Under the pieces are notes generated by a model. That model saw nothing but the letters and a program-made list of their open reading frames with translations. It had not been told where the DNA came from and searched no databases. A DNA stretch of 64,000 nucleotides, from the NCBI GenBank assembly GCA_964006375.1, contig OZ023267.1:18306971-18370970 (forward strand), read 5' to 3'. The stretch comes from Tillus elongatus. Taxonomy: Eukaryota; Arthropoda; Insecta; Coleoptera; Cleridae. Position 1 is the stretch's first letter. Every line of letters begins with the position of its first letter. The position numbers and the translations under genes were made by a program. This document shows positions 62,300 to 64,000 of this stretch, in pieces.

Positions 62300-64000
<1,701 letters not shown>

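Overview
This window looks like gene-poor, AT-rich nuclear DNA from an insect. The evidence is R1-type, CR1/Kiri-type and RNase H-bearing LINE fragments, Penelope-like elements, DD41D mariner elements, a hAT transposase relic, an insect-type (CCTAA)n tail on one LINE and a spliced exon for a small secreted protein. I cannot name the species. Almost all the long open reading frames are transposon genes, relics of them, or readings of (TA)n arrays.

The dominant component is one non-autonomous repeat family, called here the GCAAG element. Its 5' end is a short hairpin, ACGCA-GCAAG-TGCGT, followed about 10 nt later by GTGAATTTTC. Its body usually carries a long (TA)n array. Its 3' end is a hairpin whose two arms are the same motif, GTGAATTTTC / GAAAATTCAC, ending CACTAA. 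I count about 31 copies of the 5' end on both strands and 23 long (TA)n arrays totalling roughly 2.2 kb. The layout resembles Helentron-associated (HINE/DINE-like) elements, but that assignment is inference. Variants range from about 300 bp with inverted ends to about 1.7 kb with a tRNA-like segment inside.

Layout. 1-10 kb: GCAAG elements, an inverted Penelope-like pair, a broken DD41D mariner, a SINE. 10-16 kb: mostly unassigned sequence, LINE ends, a transposase-less mariner derivative. 16-24 kb: long GCAAG copies, a LINE relic, a fold-back element. 25-28 kb: a perfect inverted repeat around (TA)n, then a Penelope-like RT/GIY-YIG relic split by a younger LINE with a 9-bp target duplication, then a SINE. 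31.4-33.5 kb: an apparently intact DD41D mariner with ~420-bp inverted repeats, inserted into the (TA)n of a GCAAG element. 37.9-41 kb: LINE end, hAT end, Penelope fragments. 41.2 kb: the only likely host exon (signal peptide). 41.8-47.6 kb: hAT relic, second DD41D relic, a 112-bp perfect hairpin and a canonical-core hammerhead ribozyme motif. 48-52 kb: three LINE relics. 53.5-64 kb: long GCAAG copies and microsatellites.

Interactions: TA-targeting mariners sit in or against the (TA)n arrays of GCAAG elements. Penelope-like, hAT and LINE insertions are nested within older repeats, so a relative order of events can be read from the sequence.
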